From: UBA4416 sp043718985 | GTDB lineage: Bacteria; Bacteroidota; Bacteroidia; B-17B0; Aurantibacillaceae | DNA: 35,527 nucleotides | Assembly (NCBI GenBank): GCA_043718985.1 | Contig: JAYSUQ010000176.1 | Location: forward strand, 1 to 35,527 | Reading direction: 5' to 3' | Made by a program: the position numbers and the translations under genes | The notes under the pieces: model-generated | What the model saw: only the letters and a program-made list of their open reading frames with translations | What the model was told of the DNA's origin: nothing | Databases searched by the model: none | In this document: in pieces, positions 8,912 to 18,871 of the stretch | How positions within the stretch are numbered: position 1 is the first letter of the stretch | How the letters are laid out: each line of letters starts with the position of its first letter

Positions 8912-11900
8912 TTAACGTAACAAGGTTACATCGCCAGTTTTGTTAAATGTTTTACCATCGTTTAATTTTACTTTTGCTTTCCAAACATAAGCGCCAAGTT
9001 GGCAAAGTTTACCACGGTAATAGCCATTCCATCCTTTTTTAACATCATCGCTCACAAAAATTAATTCGCCCCAACGGTTAAATATTTCTAAGCTATACTC
9101 AACAACGCCAGCCGTGTAAGGAAAAAACACATTATTATCTAAACTTGCAACATCATACTCTCCAGCGTTTTCGGCATCGGGGTTTGGGGTAAACACATTA
9201 GGAAAAACAACACTTGCATCGGTTTCTATTTTTACATAAGCTGTATCTCTGCATCCAAAATTATTTATGGCAACCAACGATATGGTATAAAAACCAACTG
9301 TGTTATATAAATACTGTGCATTAAAGGCAGTTGATGTTCCAATTCCATCTCCAAAATTCCAAACATATTGCGATGCTAGGCTCGATGTGTTAGTACACAA
9401 TACTTTATCGTAAGGTAATTGTAAAAATGTATTATTAACTGTAAAATTGGCAATTGGCGTTGCATAAGCATTAACAACTATAGGTGTTGCCGAGCTATTA
9501 TCTTTACAACCACCATCGGTTACAACACTTAATGTTACAGTATAGGTTCCGTTATTTAAATAAGCATGTATTGGTTGTTGTTGGTTAGATGTTGATCCAT
9601 CTCCAAAATCCCAAGTCCAAACTGCAATAGGGTCGTTAACATTTCCTGTTGTTGAGGCTTGCAAAAACTGTACTTTACCTGGTGCACAAGTTGTGTTAGT
9701 TACAACAGATGGAAGTGCTTTTGGTTTTGGATTAAAATTTATAGTAACAGTATCGGTTATAGAAACCGCACAAGCTGTGTTGGTTACCGTAACACTATAG
9801 GTAATAGCATTGCCGTAAGTACCTGGTGGTGTTAAAATAAAAGGTCCTTTGGTATTACCAATATTTGGGGTCCAAGCAAATGTAACTGGTCCTGTATTAC
9901 CTGTTAATTCGGTATAAACAACACTTGTACCCCCTGGGCAAATTGGAGAGTTTGCAAAAGTAGCTATTTGAGCTTGTGTTAAATTATAAACAACAATACT
10001 AACCGTGTCTTCTAATCCAGCACATCCATTTAAATCAAAAGCAACAACTGTATAATTTGTGCTTGTAGTTGGACTAATGTTTAAGGTGCCTGTATTAACT
10101 TCATTATTTGCTACCCAATACCAAGCATAACTATAATTAGAGCCCAAACCACCTGTAGCTAAAGCTGATACCGAACCTTGTTGGCCACTACAAATTACAT
10201 CACCTATTGATGCCGATGTGATAATTTGTGCAGGTTGTACCAATACTATTGAGTTAGTTTTTACACAACCATTAGCATCGGTGGTTGTAACGTTATAACT
10301 ACCAGCTTTAACACCTTGCAGTGTTAAGCCTGATTGAACTGGTGTTGAGTTCCAATTATAAGTATAAGGTATGGTGCCCCCACTAGCAAAAATTGTTGCA
10401 CTTCCATCTGCATTAAAACAAGGTGGATTACTAAATGATGTAATAGCGGTTGTTAAAGCTGTTGGTTCATCAATTTGAGATACCAATGATGTTTTACAGT
10501 TATTGGCATCAGTAACAAAAACAGTATATAAACCCATTGTTAGTAAAGAGGCAACGTTAGTTGACGATGTATTTGGTATCCAACTATAAGTGTATCCACT
10601 AGTACCTCCAGTAGCATTTATAATTACCGAACCATTATTACCGCCATTACATAACACATCAACAATTGTTGATGAAGCAATACTCAATGGCGCCAACGGC
10701 TCATTTACAACAACCGTTTTTGTTACTACGCAACCTTTATCATCAGTTACAACGGCTGTGTATGTAGCAGCAACTAATGCAGTAGCCGCAAGCCCATTGC
10801 CACCATTAGGCATCCAATTAATAACATATGGCGCTGTACCTTGTGTTATATTTATAGTTGCCGAACCAGTGTTTAAACCAAAACAAGCCACGTTAGAACT
10901 TGATGTTATGGCAACAGTTTGTGCAGGTAAATTTAATACAGTGGTTGAGAAAGTTTGAGGGCAATTATTAGCATCAACAATATTTAACGTATAATTACCG
11001 GCAACAATGTTATTTAAGTTTGGTGAGTTTGTGCCGCCGCTTATCCAAGTGTATGTGTAAGGAAAAATACCCCCTTGTATTTGTGCTGTTAAATTACCAT
11101 TAGGTAAATTACACTCTGCATTATCAACTATAATTGAGCCTGTAATAGGCGTTGTTTGTGCAATTGTAATTGGCTCAATAACGGTACAACCTCGGGCATC
11201 TTTTACAGTAACATAATAATTACCATTAGGTAAATTAGTTGCTATAGCATTATTACCACCGCTTGGTTGCCAAGTATAGGTATATGCTAAAGTGCCTCCG
11301 TTAACGGTAACACTTGCGGTGCCATTTGAACCACCAAAACACGTAACACCTGTACCAGATGCAGTTGCCGATAAAGCCAATGGTGGCTGAGTTATTGTTA
11401 CAAAGGTATTTGTGGTACATCCTTTAGCATCAGTTACGTTTACAGTATAGGTGCCAATAGGCAAACCATTTGCAATGGGCGAATTACTACCCGCTAATTG
11501 CCAATTATAACTGTATGGCAAATTACCACCACTTATTGCAAGTGTTGCCGAACCTGTTGAGTTACCATTACAATCAACATTTGTAGCCGAAACACTATTT
11601 ATGACTAATAATTGTGGTTGATTAATTTGAACTGTTGTTATTAAACTACAATTTAACGCATCGGTAACCCTAACTGAGTAAGTGCCAACAGTTAATCCTG
11701 GCCTTATTGGTGTGCTACCGCCTACTATTAACCAATTATATAAATAAGCGCCAGTGCCACCTGTTGGTGTAACCGTTGCGGCGCCTGTAGCCGTTCCATT
11801 GCAAGTTACATCGGTTTTTATTATTGTAGTTAATAAAGGTAAAGGTTCAGTTATCATTGTAGTTGTTGCTGTTACTAAGCAACCATTACCCGATGTCACC

Positions 11901-14900
11901 TCAACGGTTGATGTACCGGTACCTAAACCTAAGCCTGTTAAGGCATTGCCTCCAACTGGCAACCAAGTGTAGGTAAATACGCCAGTACCACCTGTTACAC
12001 TTGCAGTTGCCAATGCATTATTTGCACCATAACAACTTACATTGGTTACTGATGATATAGAAACTAACGGTGCTGGGTTATCGCCAACCGTTAATGTTGT
12101 TGTTTTATTACAACCGTTACTATCAAAAACTTTTACTGTATATGTATTTGCTAATAATGTTGTATTAAAAAAAGTAATACCACCCGTTGGTTGCCATTGG
12201 TATAAAAAAGAATTAGTGCCTCCAACTGCATTAACTGTTGCTTGCCCATTAGCTATGCTACAGTTAGAGTTTACAGTTGCAATACTTAACGTTATATCTG
12301 CTGGTTCGATAACTGTTACCGTTTCTGTAAATACACAATCATTTTCATCATCAATTGTTACAGAATAAGTGCCTGCAATAACATTTGTTAATGATGCTCC
12401 CGAAAAATTACCAGGCATCCAAGTATAGCTATAAGCGGGGGTTCCTCCAGTTGCATTTGCTAAAACAGCGCCATTAAAGCCTCCAAAACAAGATACTGAA
12501 ACTGAACTTAATGCCGCAGTTAATGATGCTGTAGGTTGAGTAACTAAAACTGTACTTGTACTTACGCAACTGTGCGTATCGGTAACATTAACCGTATAAA
12601 TACCTGCAATTAAATTAGCTATGGTTGTTGTGGTTACACCAGATGGCGACCAACTGTAAGTATATCCAGGTGAACCTCCAGTTGTTATAACTGTTGCTTT
12701 TCCATTTGCCCCATTAAAACAACTTACAGTTGTTGCCGTTAATTGACTAGATAGTGGCGTTGGTTGCGAAATTAAAGTTGTAGATGCAACACCTATACAC
12801 CCAAACTGATCTTCAACACGAATGGTATAAATACCCGTAGGTACGCCACTTGTAACTAAATTATTACCACCACTAGGCGACCAAGTTTGAGTAAACACAG
12901 ACCCTACACCAGTAAATGTTGCCGATGCAGCCCCTGTTAAATCGCCAAAGCAAGCTACGTTTGTGGTAGATAAAATACTTACTACAGGTGCTCCTAAATC
13001 TAAAATATTTGTGTTGGTAAATGATTTACAGCCATTAGCATCGGTAATTTGGCACTGATAGTTTCCTGCAAGTAGTCCTATTGCTAATGAGTTTGTGCCA
13101 CCTGCAGGAAGCCAACTATAAGTAAATGCAGGAGTGCCTCCTGATGTTACCGCAATTGTTATTTCGCCATTTGGTTGGCCGCAGTTTGAGTTTGTAACTG
13201 TTAACACAGATGCAACCTTTGCCGGTTCGGTAATTGAAATTACTTCTTTATTTACACATCCTTTTGCATCTTTAGTATTAATAGTATATGTGCCTGCAAC
13301 TAAATTACTAAACGTGTTGCCAACACTATTACCTGGGGCAATTGTGTTAGTATAATTTGCAGTACCACCTAAATTTGCAACGCTAATTACACCTGTGGTA
13401 CCCGCATTACACAAGGCGTTTGTTGTGGTTAATATTGCTTGTAAAATTGCTGGTTCTGTTATTGTTACAGTTATCGAGTCTTGGCAACCTTTAACATCAG
13501 TAACCATAAGCGAATAAGTACCTGCTGGAATATTATTTAATAAAGAAGCTGTAGTTCCAGTAGGGCTCCAACTGTATGTGTAAGTACCGTTTGAACCCGT
13601 TGCACCACCAAACGCTTTACCATTACTATCACCAAAACATTTTTCGTTGGTTTGACTTGTTATTAATGCATTTAGTTGTGTTGGTTGCGTAACAATTACA
13701 TTTGTTTTTACTACGCCACATCCGTTGGCATCAAAAGCTCGCACAGTGTAAGTGCCCGATGCTAAGTTATCAATAGTAGTTGTTGTAATTGCCGATGGCG
13801 ACCAACTATACGTGTAACCAGCCGTGCCACCAGTTGCAGTAACAGTAGCCGAACCATTATTTAAATAATTACAACTTTCGGGAGTTATTGATGTTGTAAT
13901 AGTTAATGGTAAGGGCTTTATAATAGTAACGGTTTGTGTAAGAGTGCACAATTTACTATCGGTTACTTTTAGGGTATATGTATTTGCACTTAAGTTAATA
14001 ACGTTTGGCGAGTTAGGTAAAGTGGGTGTCCAACTATAACTATACGCCGTTGTGCCACCAGTAACTGTTGTGGTAATTAAGCCATTATTTAAATTTGAGC
14101 ATGTTGTGTTAGTTGTAGAAAAAGCTATAGCTAATGCATTTGGCTGAGTTACGCTATAAGATGCGGTTGTTGAACAATTTTTTGCATCTAAAATAGTTAC
14201 GCTATAATTAGCCGCAACTAATGTATTTAAGTTTTGAGTTATTTGCCCTGCATTTAACCAAGTGTATCCGTAAGGCGATGTTCCTCCAGTTGTTGTTAAA
14301 TTGATAGCGCCATTGTTGCCATTAAAACAAAACACATTTGTAACTGTTGCTACAACCGCTAAGGCAGCTGTTGGTTGAGATATAGTAACTATCGTTTGTG
14401 TTGCGCAAAGTTTTGTATCTTTAACTAATAAAGTATAAGTACCCGCAGCAATGTTACTTATTGTTGATGTTGTTGCGCCACCAGGCGACCACGAATACGT
14501 GTAGTTTGGCGTACCACCCGAACCCGCCGCTGTAATTGAAGCATTATTACCCCCAAAACAACTCACATTAACACTGCTTGTAATATTGGCAACAAGTGGT
14601 AATGGCTGTGTAATAGTAATTACAGTTGATGCTTTACAAGCTTTAACATCCTCAACAAATAAAGTATAATTTCCACTAGATAGAGAAGCGATGTTATTTG
14701 TATTTAAGTTTATAGGCATCCAAGTATAAGTATAGGTGCCGTTACCGCCCGATGTGGTTGCATTAGCTGAACCATTGTTTAATTCGGCGCACGTTTCATT
14801 TATAAATGTAACCGATGGTACGAGTAAAGCAGGTTGTATTATAGTTACTGTAGTTGTTACGATACAGCCTTTAAAATCTTTTACAATTAAGGTATAAGTA

Positions 14901-17176
14901 CCCGCTATTAAATTTGAAACACTTGGCGTATTTGCTGCAGTTGCAGTCCAGCTGTAAGTGTAAGGGCTTGTACCACCTGTTACCAATGCGCTTAACAGGC
15001 CATCTGTACCACTAAAACAAGTTACATTTGTTTTAGTTACAACTACTGATAATGCTGTTGGTTCTGTAATAACAAAAGTATTTGTAGCAGTACAACTTTT
15101 AGTATCTTTAGCTGTAACGGTATATGTGCCAGCATTTAAAGCAGTAACACTTGCGGTTGTTTGCGAGCCTGGCGCCCATAAATAAGTGTAACCAGGAGTT
15201 CCTCCATTTGCTAACGCAGTAATAGAACCATTTGCGGCACCATTACACAAAACATTTGTAAACGTACCATTTACAGCTAATGCGGATGTGGGTTGCGATA
15301 TTGAAACAACAGTTTGTGTTTTACAACCAATGCCATCTTTAATTGTAACGGAATAAGTGCCGGGTATTAATCCTGTAGCTGTTTGTGAATTTTGAATAGG
15401 AGTTGTAGTCCAAGTATAAGTAAATGGCCCAACTCCACCAGTAGGATTTATAGTTGATGAGCCATTTGTGAAACCAAAACAACTTACATTTGTATTACTA
15501 GCAGATAGTGCTGCCGTAAAATTTGAATAACGAATTACGACAGTATCTCTATCTGCAGGGCAACTTAAATTACCTGTTGATGTTAAAAATAACGTTGCTG
15601 CACCAGCGGTTAACTCGCCAGCAGAAGGTGAGTATGTTACGTTAGATAACGTTGTGTTGTTTGGCGAAAATGTACCCGCACCACCCGACCAAATGCCTCC
15701 GCTTGCTCCTAAAACACTCGCATTAATAATTGTAGCTGGGCTTTGTTTGCAAATTAATTTATCTGCCCCTGCATTTGCTGTAATTGGGGCCGTATAAGTT
15801 GTAACAATTACCGAGTTAAATGCGGGTGGGCAACCCGTGGCATCGGTTAATTTTATATTAAATGTACCAACTCCAACATTAATAGTTTGTGCGGGGTTCA
15901 CATTATTCCATAAATAAGTATATGGTGCAACCCCACCCGACGGAATAGCAGTTATAGTTGTTGATGTTTGCCCAAAACAAATAATTGGATTGCTTGGTTG
16001 AATATTAACTACTAAGGGCGCATTAAATGTAACACGAACGGTATCGCAAACATTATTTCCAGCACAGGATACGGATGTTCCACAAACTTTATAATCTACA
16101 AATGCTGGTGGTACGCCTGTTGGTGTAATTGTTGGTGTTAAGCAACCAGATGTGCAGGACAAAAAACTATTGTACGTGCCCAGTGCACCAGGAAAAATTG
16201 ATGTCCATGTTGCCGAGCTTGCAATAATGCCCGATGCTATTACAGGTTTGTTACACCCATTATTTACCGATACGTTTGCTACTGTTATTGCAGGTGGCGG
16301 TATTGGACAATTTAAAATATTAAATTGAAAGTCGCGAATGGTTGACCCTATTAACACACCATTACGATACTCCTGAACCATAATACCTACCACAAACTGA
16401 CCAATTGTTGGGGGTGTGCCACTTAGCATACCTGTTGTTGGATTTATTATTATTGGAGCGCCGCCTAATGGATTATTTGCAGAATAACCTGCAGCAAAAG
16501 TAACAGGTATAAAAGTAGCTGTGTTTCCTGTAAATGCAATTCCGTTATTATCATAAGGGTGGTATAGTGAGTAAACTAACACATCTCCATCAACATCCGT
16601 AGCGGCGTGGTTAAAGGTAAAAGGCTGATTAACACATAAAAATAAAGGTGGAAATAAATTAAACGTTGGGTTACTATTTGCAATAAAATTATTTCCTGCA
16701 TTATTTAAACCAGGTATGTAGGCATAAATACCCTCGCCAGTAGCACCTGGGCCAACTAAATTTGATATAGAAAAATTTCGATTTCCGTCTTGGTAGTACA
16801 AATGATACCCACCAATGTTTGGAGGTAACGAAACTGTTGTTGTATAAATAGCCTCTTGCACACACGGCGATGGGTTTGGTTGAACAGCGCAAGGGTCTAA
16901 AGTTGAATTTAAGGTTTGCTGCGATGTTAAATTAATTGTTAAATTTTTAGATGGCGTAAAGGCAACACCATTATTGCCATAAACCTGTATGGTTACCGAG
17001 CCTGGTAAGCCAGCTGTATTTGGTCCACAATCTCTGTAAAACTTATACGTTACGGTATAAACGTTACCGCCGTTGTATACATAAGTTAATGAACCGCCAA
17101 CAATGTGAGTTGCAAAACTAGATATTGGTAATAGCATTGCTATTAAAACAATAATGGGGAGTAAATATTTTTTCAT
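8912..17176 (-). CDS. Giant SprB-like surface adhesin with ~23 SprB repeats, PKD domains and type B T9SS CTD
   Basis: 2754 residues. The signal peptide is followed by an N-terminal module starting THIVGGSLTYVYNG, with YKFYRDCGP soon after, typical of large Bacteroidota surface proteins. Two or three Ig-like segments lead to tandem SprB repeats at residues ~554-2315, a divergent last copy, further Ig-like sequence, two PKD-like domains (WTWDFGDGS near 2522, WNFGDG near 2607), and a C-terminal domain from ~2660 with VFPNVFTPNPDAENAGEYD, LEIFNRWGELIF and GAYVWKAKVKL. This C-terminal domain is the gliding-motility/T9SS type B signal. Known relative: SprB of F. johnsoniae, the mobile gliding adhesin, which is more than twice as long. 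Its PorP partner is the next gene. Attachment, gliding or biofilm roles are inference; the ligand is unknown. The start is ATG at 17174-17176. Confidence 0.92.
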   Translation of the reverse strand: MKKYLLPIIVLIAMLLPISSFATHIVGGSLTYVYNGGNVYTVTYKFYRDCGPNTAGLPGSVTIQVYGNNGVAFTPSKNLTINLTSQQTLNSTLDPCAVQPNPSPCVQEAIYTTTVSLPPNIGGYHLYYQDGNRNFSISNLVGPGATGEGIYAYIPGLNNAGNNFIANSNPTFNLFPPLFLCVNQPFTFNHAATDVDGDVLVYSLYHPYDNNGIAFTGNTATFIPVTFAAGYSANNPLGGAPIIINPTTGMLSGTPPTIGQFVVGIMVQEYRNGVLIGSTIRDFQFNILNCPIPPPAITVANVSVNNGCNKPVIASGIIASSATWTSIFPGALGTYNSFLSCTSGCLTPTITPTGVPPAFVDYKVCGTSVSCAGNNVCDTVRVTFNAPLVVNIQPSNPIICFGQTSTTITAIPSGGVAPYTYLWNNVNPAQTINVGVGTFNIKLTDATGCPPAFNSVIVTTYTAPITANAGADKLICKQSPATIINASVLGASGGIWSGGAGTFSPNNTTLSNVTYSPSAGELTAGAATLFLTSTGNLSCPADRDTVVIRYSNFTAALSASNTNVSCFGFTNGSSTINPTGGVGPFTYTWTTTPIQNSQTATGLIPGTYSVTIKDGIGCKTQTVVSISQPTSALAVNGTFTNVLCNGAANGSITALANGGTPGYTYLWAPGSQTTASVTALNAGTYTVTAKDTKSCTATNTFVITEPTALSVVVTKTNVTCFSGTDGLLSALVTGGTSPYTYSWTATAANTPSVSNLIAGTYTLIVKDFKGCIVTTTVTIIQPALLVPSVTFINETCAELNNGSANATTSGGNGTYTYTWMPINLNTNNIASLSSGNYTLFVEDVKACKASTVITITQPLPLVANITSSVNVSCFGGNNASITAAGSGGTPNYTYSWSPGGATTSTISNIAAGTYTLLVKDTKLCATQTIVTISQPTAALAVVATVTNVFCFNGNNGAINLTTTGGTSPYGYTWLNAGQITQNLNTLVAANYSVTILDAKNCSTTASYSVTQPNALAIAFSTTNTTCSNLNNGLITTTVTGGTTAYSYSWTPTLPNSPNVINLSANTYTLKVTDSKLCTLTQTVTIIKPLPLTITTSITPESCNYLNNGSATVTATGGTAGYTYSWSPSAITTTTIDNLASGTYTVRAFDANGCGVVKTNVIVTQPTQLNALITSQTNEKCFGDSNGKAFGGATGSNGTYTYSWSPTGTTASLLNNIPAGTYSLMVTDVKGCQDSITVTITEPAILQAILTTTNALCNAGTTGVISVANLGGTANYTNTIAPGNSVGNTFSNLVAGTYTINTKDAKGCVNKEVISITEPAKVASVLTVTNSNCGQPNGEITIAVTSGGTPAFTYSWLPAGGTNSLAIGLLAGNYQCQITDANGCKSFTNTNILDLGAPVVSILSTTNVACFGDLTGAASATFTGVGSVFTQTWSPSGGNNLVTSGVPTGIYTIRVEDQFGCIGVASTTLISQPTPLSSQLTATTVSCFNGANGKATVITTGGSPGYTYSWSPSGVTTTTIANLIAGIYTVNVTDTHSCVSTSTVLVTQPTASLTAALSSVSVSCFGGFNGAVLANATGGTPAYSYTWMPGNFSGASLTNVIAGTYSVTIDDENDCVFTETVTVIEPADITLSIATVNSNCSIANGQATVNAVGGTNSFLYQWQPTGGITFFNTTLLANTYTVKVFDSNGCNKTTTLTVGDNPAPLVSISSVTNVSCYGANNALATASVTGGTGVFTYTWLPVGGNALTGLGLGTGTSTVEVTSGNGCLVTATTTMITEPLPLLTTIIKTDVTCNGTATGAATVTPTGGTGAYLYNWLIVGGSTPIRPGLTVGTYSVRVTDALNCSLITTVQINQPQLLVINSVSATNVDCNGNSTGSATLAISGGNLPYSYNWQLAGSNSPIANGLPIGTYTVNVTDAKGCTTNTFVTITQPPLALSATASGTGVTCFGGSNGTASVTVNGGTLAYTYTWQPSGGNNAIATNLPNGNYYVTVKDARGCTVIEPITIAQTTPITGSIIVDNAECNLPNGNLTAQIQGGIFPYTYTWISGGTNSPNLNNIVAGNYTLNIVDANNCPQTFSTTVLNLPAQTVAITSSSNVACFGLNTGSATINITQGTAPYVINWMPNGGNGLAATALVAATYTAVVTDDKGCVVTKTVVVNEPLAPLSIASSTIVDVLCNGGNNGSVIINATGGTSGYTYSWIPNTSSTNVASLLTMGLYTVFVTDANNCKTSLVSQIDEPTALTTAITSFSNPPCFNADGSATIFASGGTIPYTYNWNSTPVQSGLTLQGVKAGSYNVTTTDANGCVKTNSIVLVQPAQIITSASIGDVICSGQQGSVSALATGGLGSNYSYAWYWVANNEVNTGTLNISPTTSTNYTVVAFDLNGCAGLEDTVSIVVYNLTQAQIATFANSPICPGGTSVVYTELTGNTGPVTFAWTPNIGNTKGPFILTPPGTYGNAITYSVTVTNTACAVSITDTVTINFNPKPKALPSVVTNTTCAPGKVQFLQASTTGNVNDPIAVWTWDFGDGSTSNQQQPIHAYLNNGTYTVTLSVVTDGGCKDNSSATPIVVNAYATPIANFTVNNTFLQLPYDKVLCTNTSSLASQYVWNFGDGIGTSTAFNAQYLYNTVGFYTISLVAINNFGCRDTAYVKIETDASVVFPNVFTPNPDAENAGEYDVASLDNNVFFPYTAGVVEYSLEIFNRWGELIFVSDDVKKGWNGYYRGKLCQLGAYVWKAKVKLNDGKTFNKTGDVTLLR
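10232..15517 (-). repeat. Tandem SprB-repeat array, about 23 units of ~230 bp
   Basis: Coding repeat within the adhesin. Each unit is ~76 residues with the pattern NVxCFGxxNG, GGTxxYTYxWxP, LxAGTYTVxVxDxxGC, ending TITQP or similar. Nearly every unit has one Cys early and one Cys late, which suggests a disulfide inside each unit or conserved strand packing. The copies are diverged in DNA, not recent perfect duplications, so the array looks old and stable. Confidence 0.9.
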
Positions 17177-17615
17177 ACCGAGAGAAATTTTATTTTAAAC
17201 GAGTAACTGATTACATACAACCAAAAATTAACCTATTTATTTATAATAAATGCATTAAAATTGGAAATAAAAAACCTTTTTAAATATAAGAAAATATCGC
17301 CAAATTATAGAGGTAAAAAATTAAGATTTTTAAACTATTCTATTAATCTATTTTACCTGTAATATGAATATAAGTTACGTTTTTTACTCATTAAAACCTA
17401 CAATTAGCTAAATTTGTAGGCATTGTTGGTATTTAAGGGGGTGCAATTATTTTAATTTTCGCTCTACCTTGAAGGGATTCGCTTTAATTAAAAAAACTAT
17501 CGCTTTAATACGTCTACAAAATTTCACTAACCAAAACACGTTAATAAGTTTACGAGCAATAACATAATAAACAAGGCTTAATTAATATTTTTAAATATTA
17601 CAAAAAACAATATTA
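17177..17615. other. 439-bp intergenic spacer between divergent adhesin operon and arginase-fold gene
   Basis: No open frame or RNA gene seen. It must hold the promoters of both flanking genes. A TAnnTTTG match (TAAATTTG, 17409-17416, plus strand) lacks a TTG at the expected distance. On the minus strand I find only near matches. TCGCT occurs three times at 17459, 17479 and 17500. An AT-only inverted repeat (TAATATTT/AAATATTA, 17583-17600) lies just before the plus-strand ATG. Confidence 0.5.
17459..17509 (+). repeat. Phased short direct repeats (TCGCT, three copies)
   Basis: TCGCTTTAAT occurs at 17479-17488 and 17500-17509, and its first five bases also at 17459-17463. The steps are 20 and 21 bp, about two helical turns, as for sites read from one DNA face. 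No function is proven. Confidence 0.3.
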
Positions 17616-18779
17616 ATGAGCGACATACAACACTTTTTTACGCCAATAGTTTTTAATAAAAATGAGTATATACAAAATCAAATTGGTTATACAGCTAATG
17701 CTTACAATAATGCAAATAATTTTCCTGATTTAGAAAACATTGACATTGCCATTTTAGGTGTTTGTGAAGATAGGCGCTCTAACAATATTGGTAGCGCACA
17801 TGCCCCAAATGCCGTTCGTAATTATTTTTATAAATTATACTCAGGCAGTTACAAGCCGCGCGTTGCCGATTTAGGAAACATTATGCAGGGGCATGATGTT
17901 GAAGATACTTATTATGCACTAAAAGCAACTGTTGATTACTTAATACGCCATAACGTTATACCAGTTATTTTAGGTGGGAGTCAGGATTTAACTTACGCAC
18001 AATTTTTAGGTTACGAAAAACTAGAGCAAACAATTAATGTAGCAACCATTGATGCAAGTTTTGATATTGGCGACCCCGAGGCAGATGTTACCAATACATC
18101 ATACTTAGGTAAAATTATTTTACATCAGCCAAACTACTTATTTAATTATAGCAACATTGGGTATCAAACCTATTTAGTCGATCCTACATCGTTAGAGATG
18201 ATGAATAAATTATATTTTGACGCCTACAGGTTAGGTGCCGTGCGCGATGCTATTGAAGAAGCCGAGCCAGTTATACGCCATGCCGATATGTTAAGTTTTG
18301 ATATTTCGGCAATTAAACATAGCGATGCACCTGCACATACTATTGCGCAACCAAATGGTTTTTATAGCGAAGAGGCTTGCCAAATGATGCGCTATGCAGG
18401 AATGAATGATAAGTTAACATCGGTTGGTATTTACGAAATTAATACTGAGTTTGATGTACAGGATAAAACAGTGAGCTTAGCAGCACAAATGATGTGGTGC
18501 TTTTTAGATGGGTTTTATGGGCGAAAACAAGATTTTCCGTCGCGCACAAGTAGCGATTACCTTAAATTTAATGTAATTTTAGAAGACCAAGAACACAGTA
18601 TTAATTTTTTTAAAAGTAAAAAAAGTGATCGTTGGTGGATGGAGATTCCTTATCCTCCAAGTAAAGGTTTAAAATTTGAACGCCACACGTTGCTTCCTTG
18701 TTCGTATAAAGATTATGAACTAGCTGTAAACAATGATGTGCCAGATAGATGGTGGCAAACCTATCAAAAACTAGCCTAA
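17616..18779 (+). CDS. Arginase/formimidoylglutamase-fold protein with degenerate metal site
   Basis: 387 residues of the ureohydrolase (arginase/agmatinase/formiminoglutamase) fold, plus a C-terminal extension of ~80 residues rich in W and basic residues (DRWWMEIPYP, DRWWQTYQKL). The three metal motifs are present but altered: GGSQD at 120-124 where active enzymes have GGxHD/S (H to Q), DASFD at 146-150 for DAHxD (H to S), and SFDIS at 227-231 for SFDxD (last D to S). Three of six ligands are therefore lost, and dinuclear manganese chemistry is unlikely. The second ureohydrolase in this window keeps all motifs and serves as a comparison. Databases probably name this formimidoylglutamase by homology. 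I infer a non-catalytic or altered function. From memory, unchecked, this form is widespread in Bacteroidota. No hutHUI neighbours are present. Confidence 0.85.
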   Translation: MSDIQHFFTPIVFNKNEYIQNQIGYTANAYNNANNFPDLENIDIAILGVCEDRRSNNIGSAHAPNAVRNYFYKLYSGSYKPRVADLGNIMQGHDVEDTYYALKATVDYLIRHNVIPVILGGSQDLTYAQFLGYEKLEQTINVATIDASFDIGDPEADVTNTSYLGKIILHQPNYLFNYSNIGYQTYLVDPTSLEMMNKLYFDAYRLGAVRDAIEEAEPVIRHADMLSFDISAIKHSDAPAHTIAQPNGFYSEEACQMMRYAGMNDKLTSVGIYEINTEFDVQDKTVSLAAQMMWCFLDGFYGRKQDFPSRTSSDYLKFNVILEDQEHSINFFKSKKSDRWWMEIPYPPSKGLKFERHTLLPCSYKDYELAVNNDVPDRWWQTYQKLA

Positions 18780-18780
18780 C

Positions 18781-18814
18781 AAAAAAAGATTCTCAAATTG
18801 AGAATCTTTTTTTT
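18781..18814. terminator. Bidirectional rho-independent terminator
   Basis: An A-run, GATTCTCAA, one base, TTGAGAATC and a T-run form a 9-bp stem flanked by A/T tracts on both sides. It lies 1 bp after the arginase-fold stop and downstream of the convergent transketolase gene, so it can serve both. Confidence 0.85.
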
Positions 18815-18871
18815 ACTTTAATAATATTGAGTTAAATCTTTAAAACGCAACAATGTATTTAAATTAAATTT

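Noticed and set aside
10590..13355. Several plus-strand open frames of 70-120 codons inside the adhesin gene
   Set aside because: They lie opposite the SprB repeats and recur with the repeat period; their Val/Pro-rich content mirrors the Thr/Gly-rich coding strand. They are shadows.
10232..15517. CRISPR array or mobile repeat in the repeat-rich region
   Set aside because: The repeats are long, coding, diverged and in frame; this is a protein repeat array.
17409..17416. TAAATTTG as a full promoter for the arginase-fold gene
   Set aside because: The -7 motif fits but no TTG stands 17-23 bp upstream, and the leader would be nearly 200 bases; kept only as a note.
17583..17600. AT-only inverted repeat before the arginase-fold gene as a regulatory hairpin
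   Set aside because: The arms are purely A/T, so the hairpin would be weak and such repeats are expected by chance in this composition.
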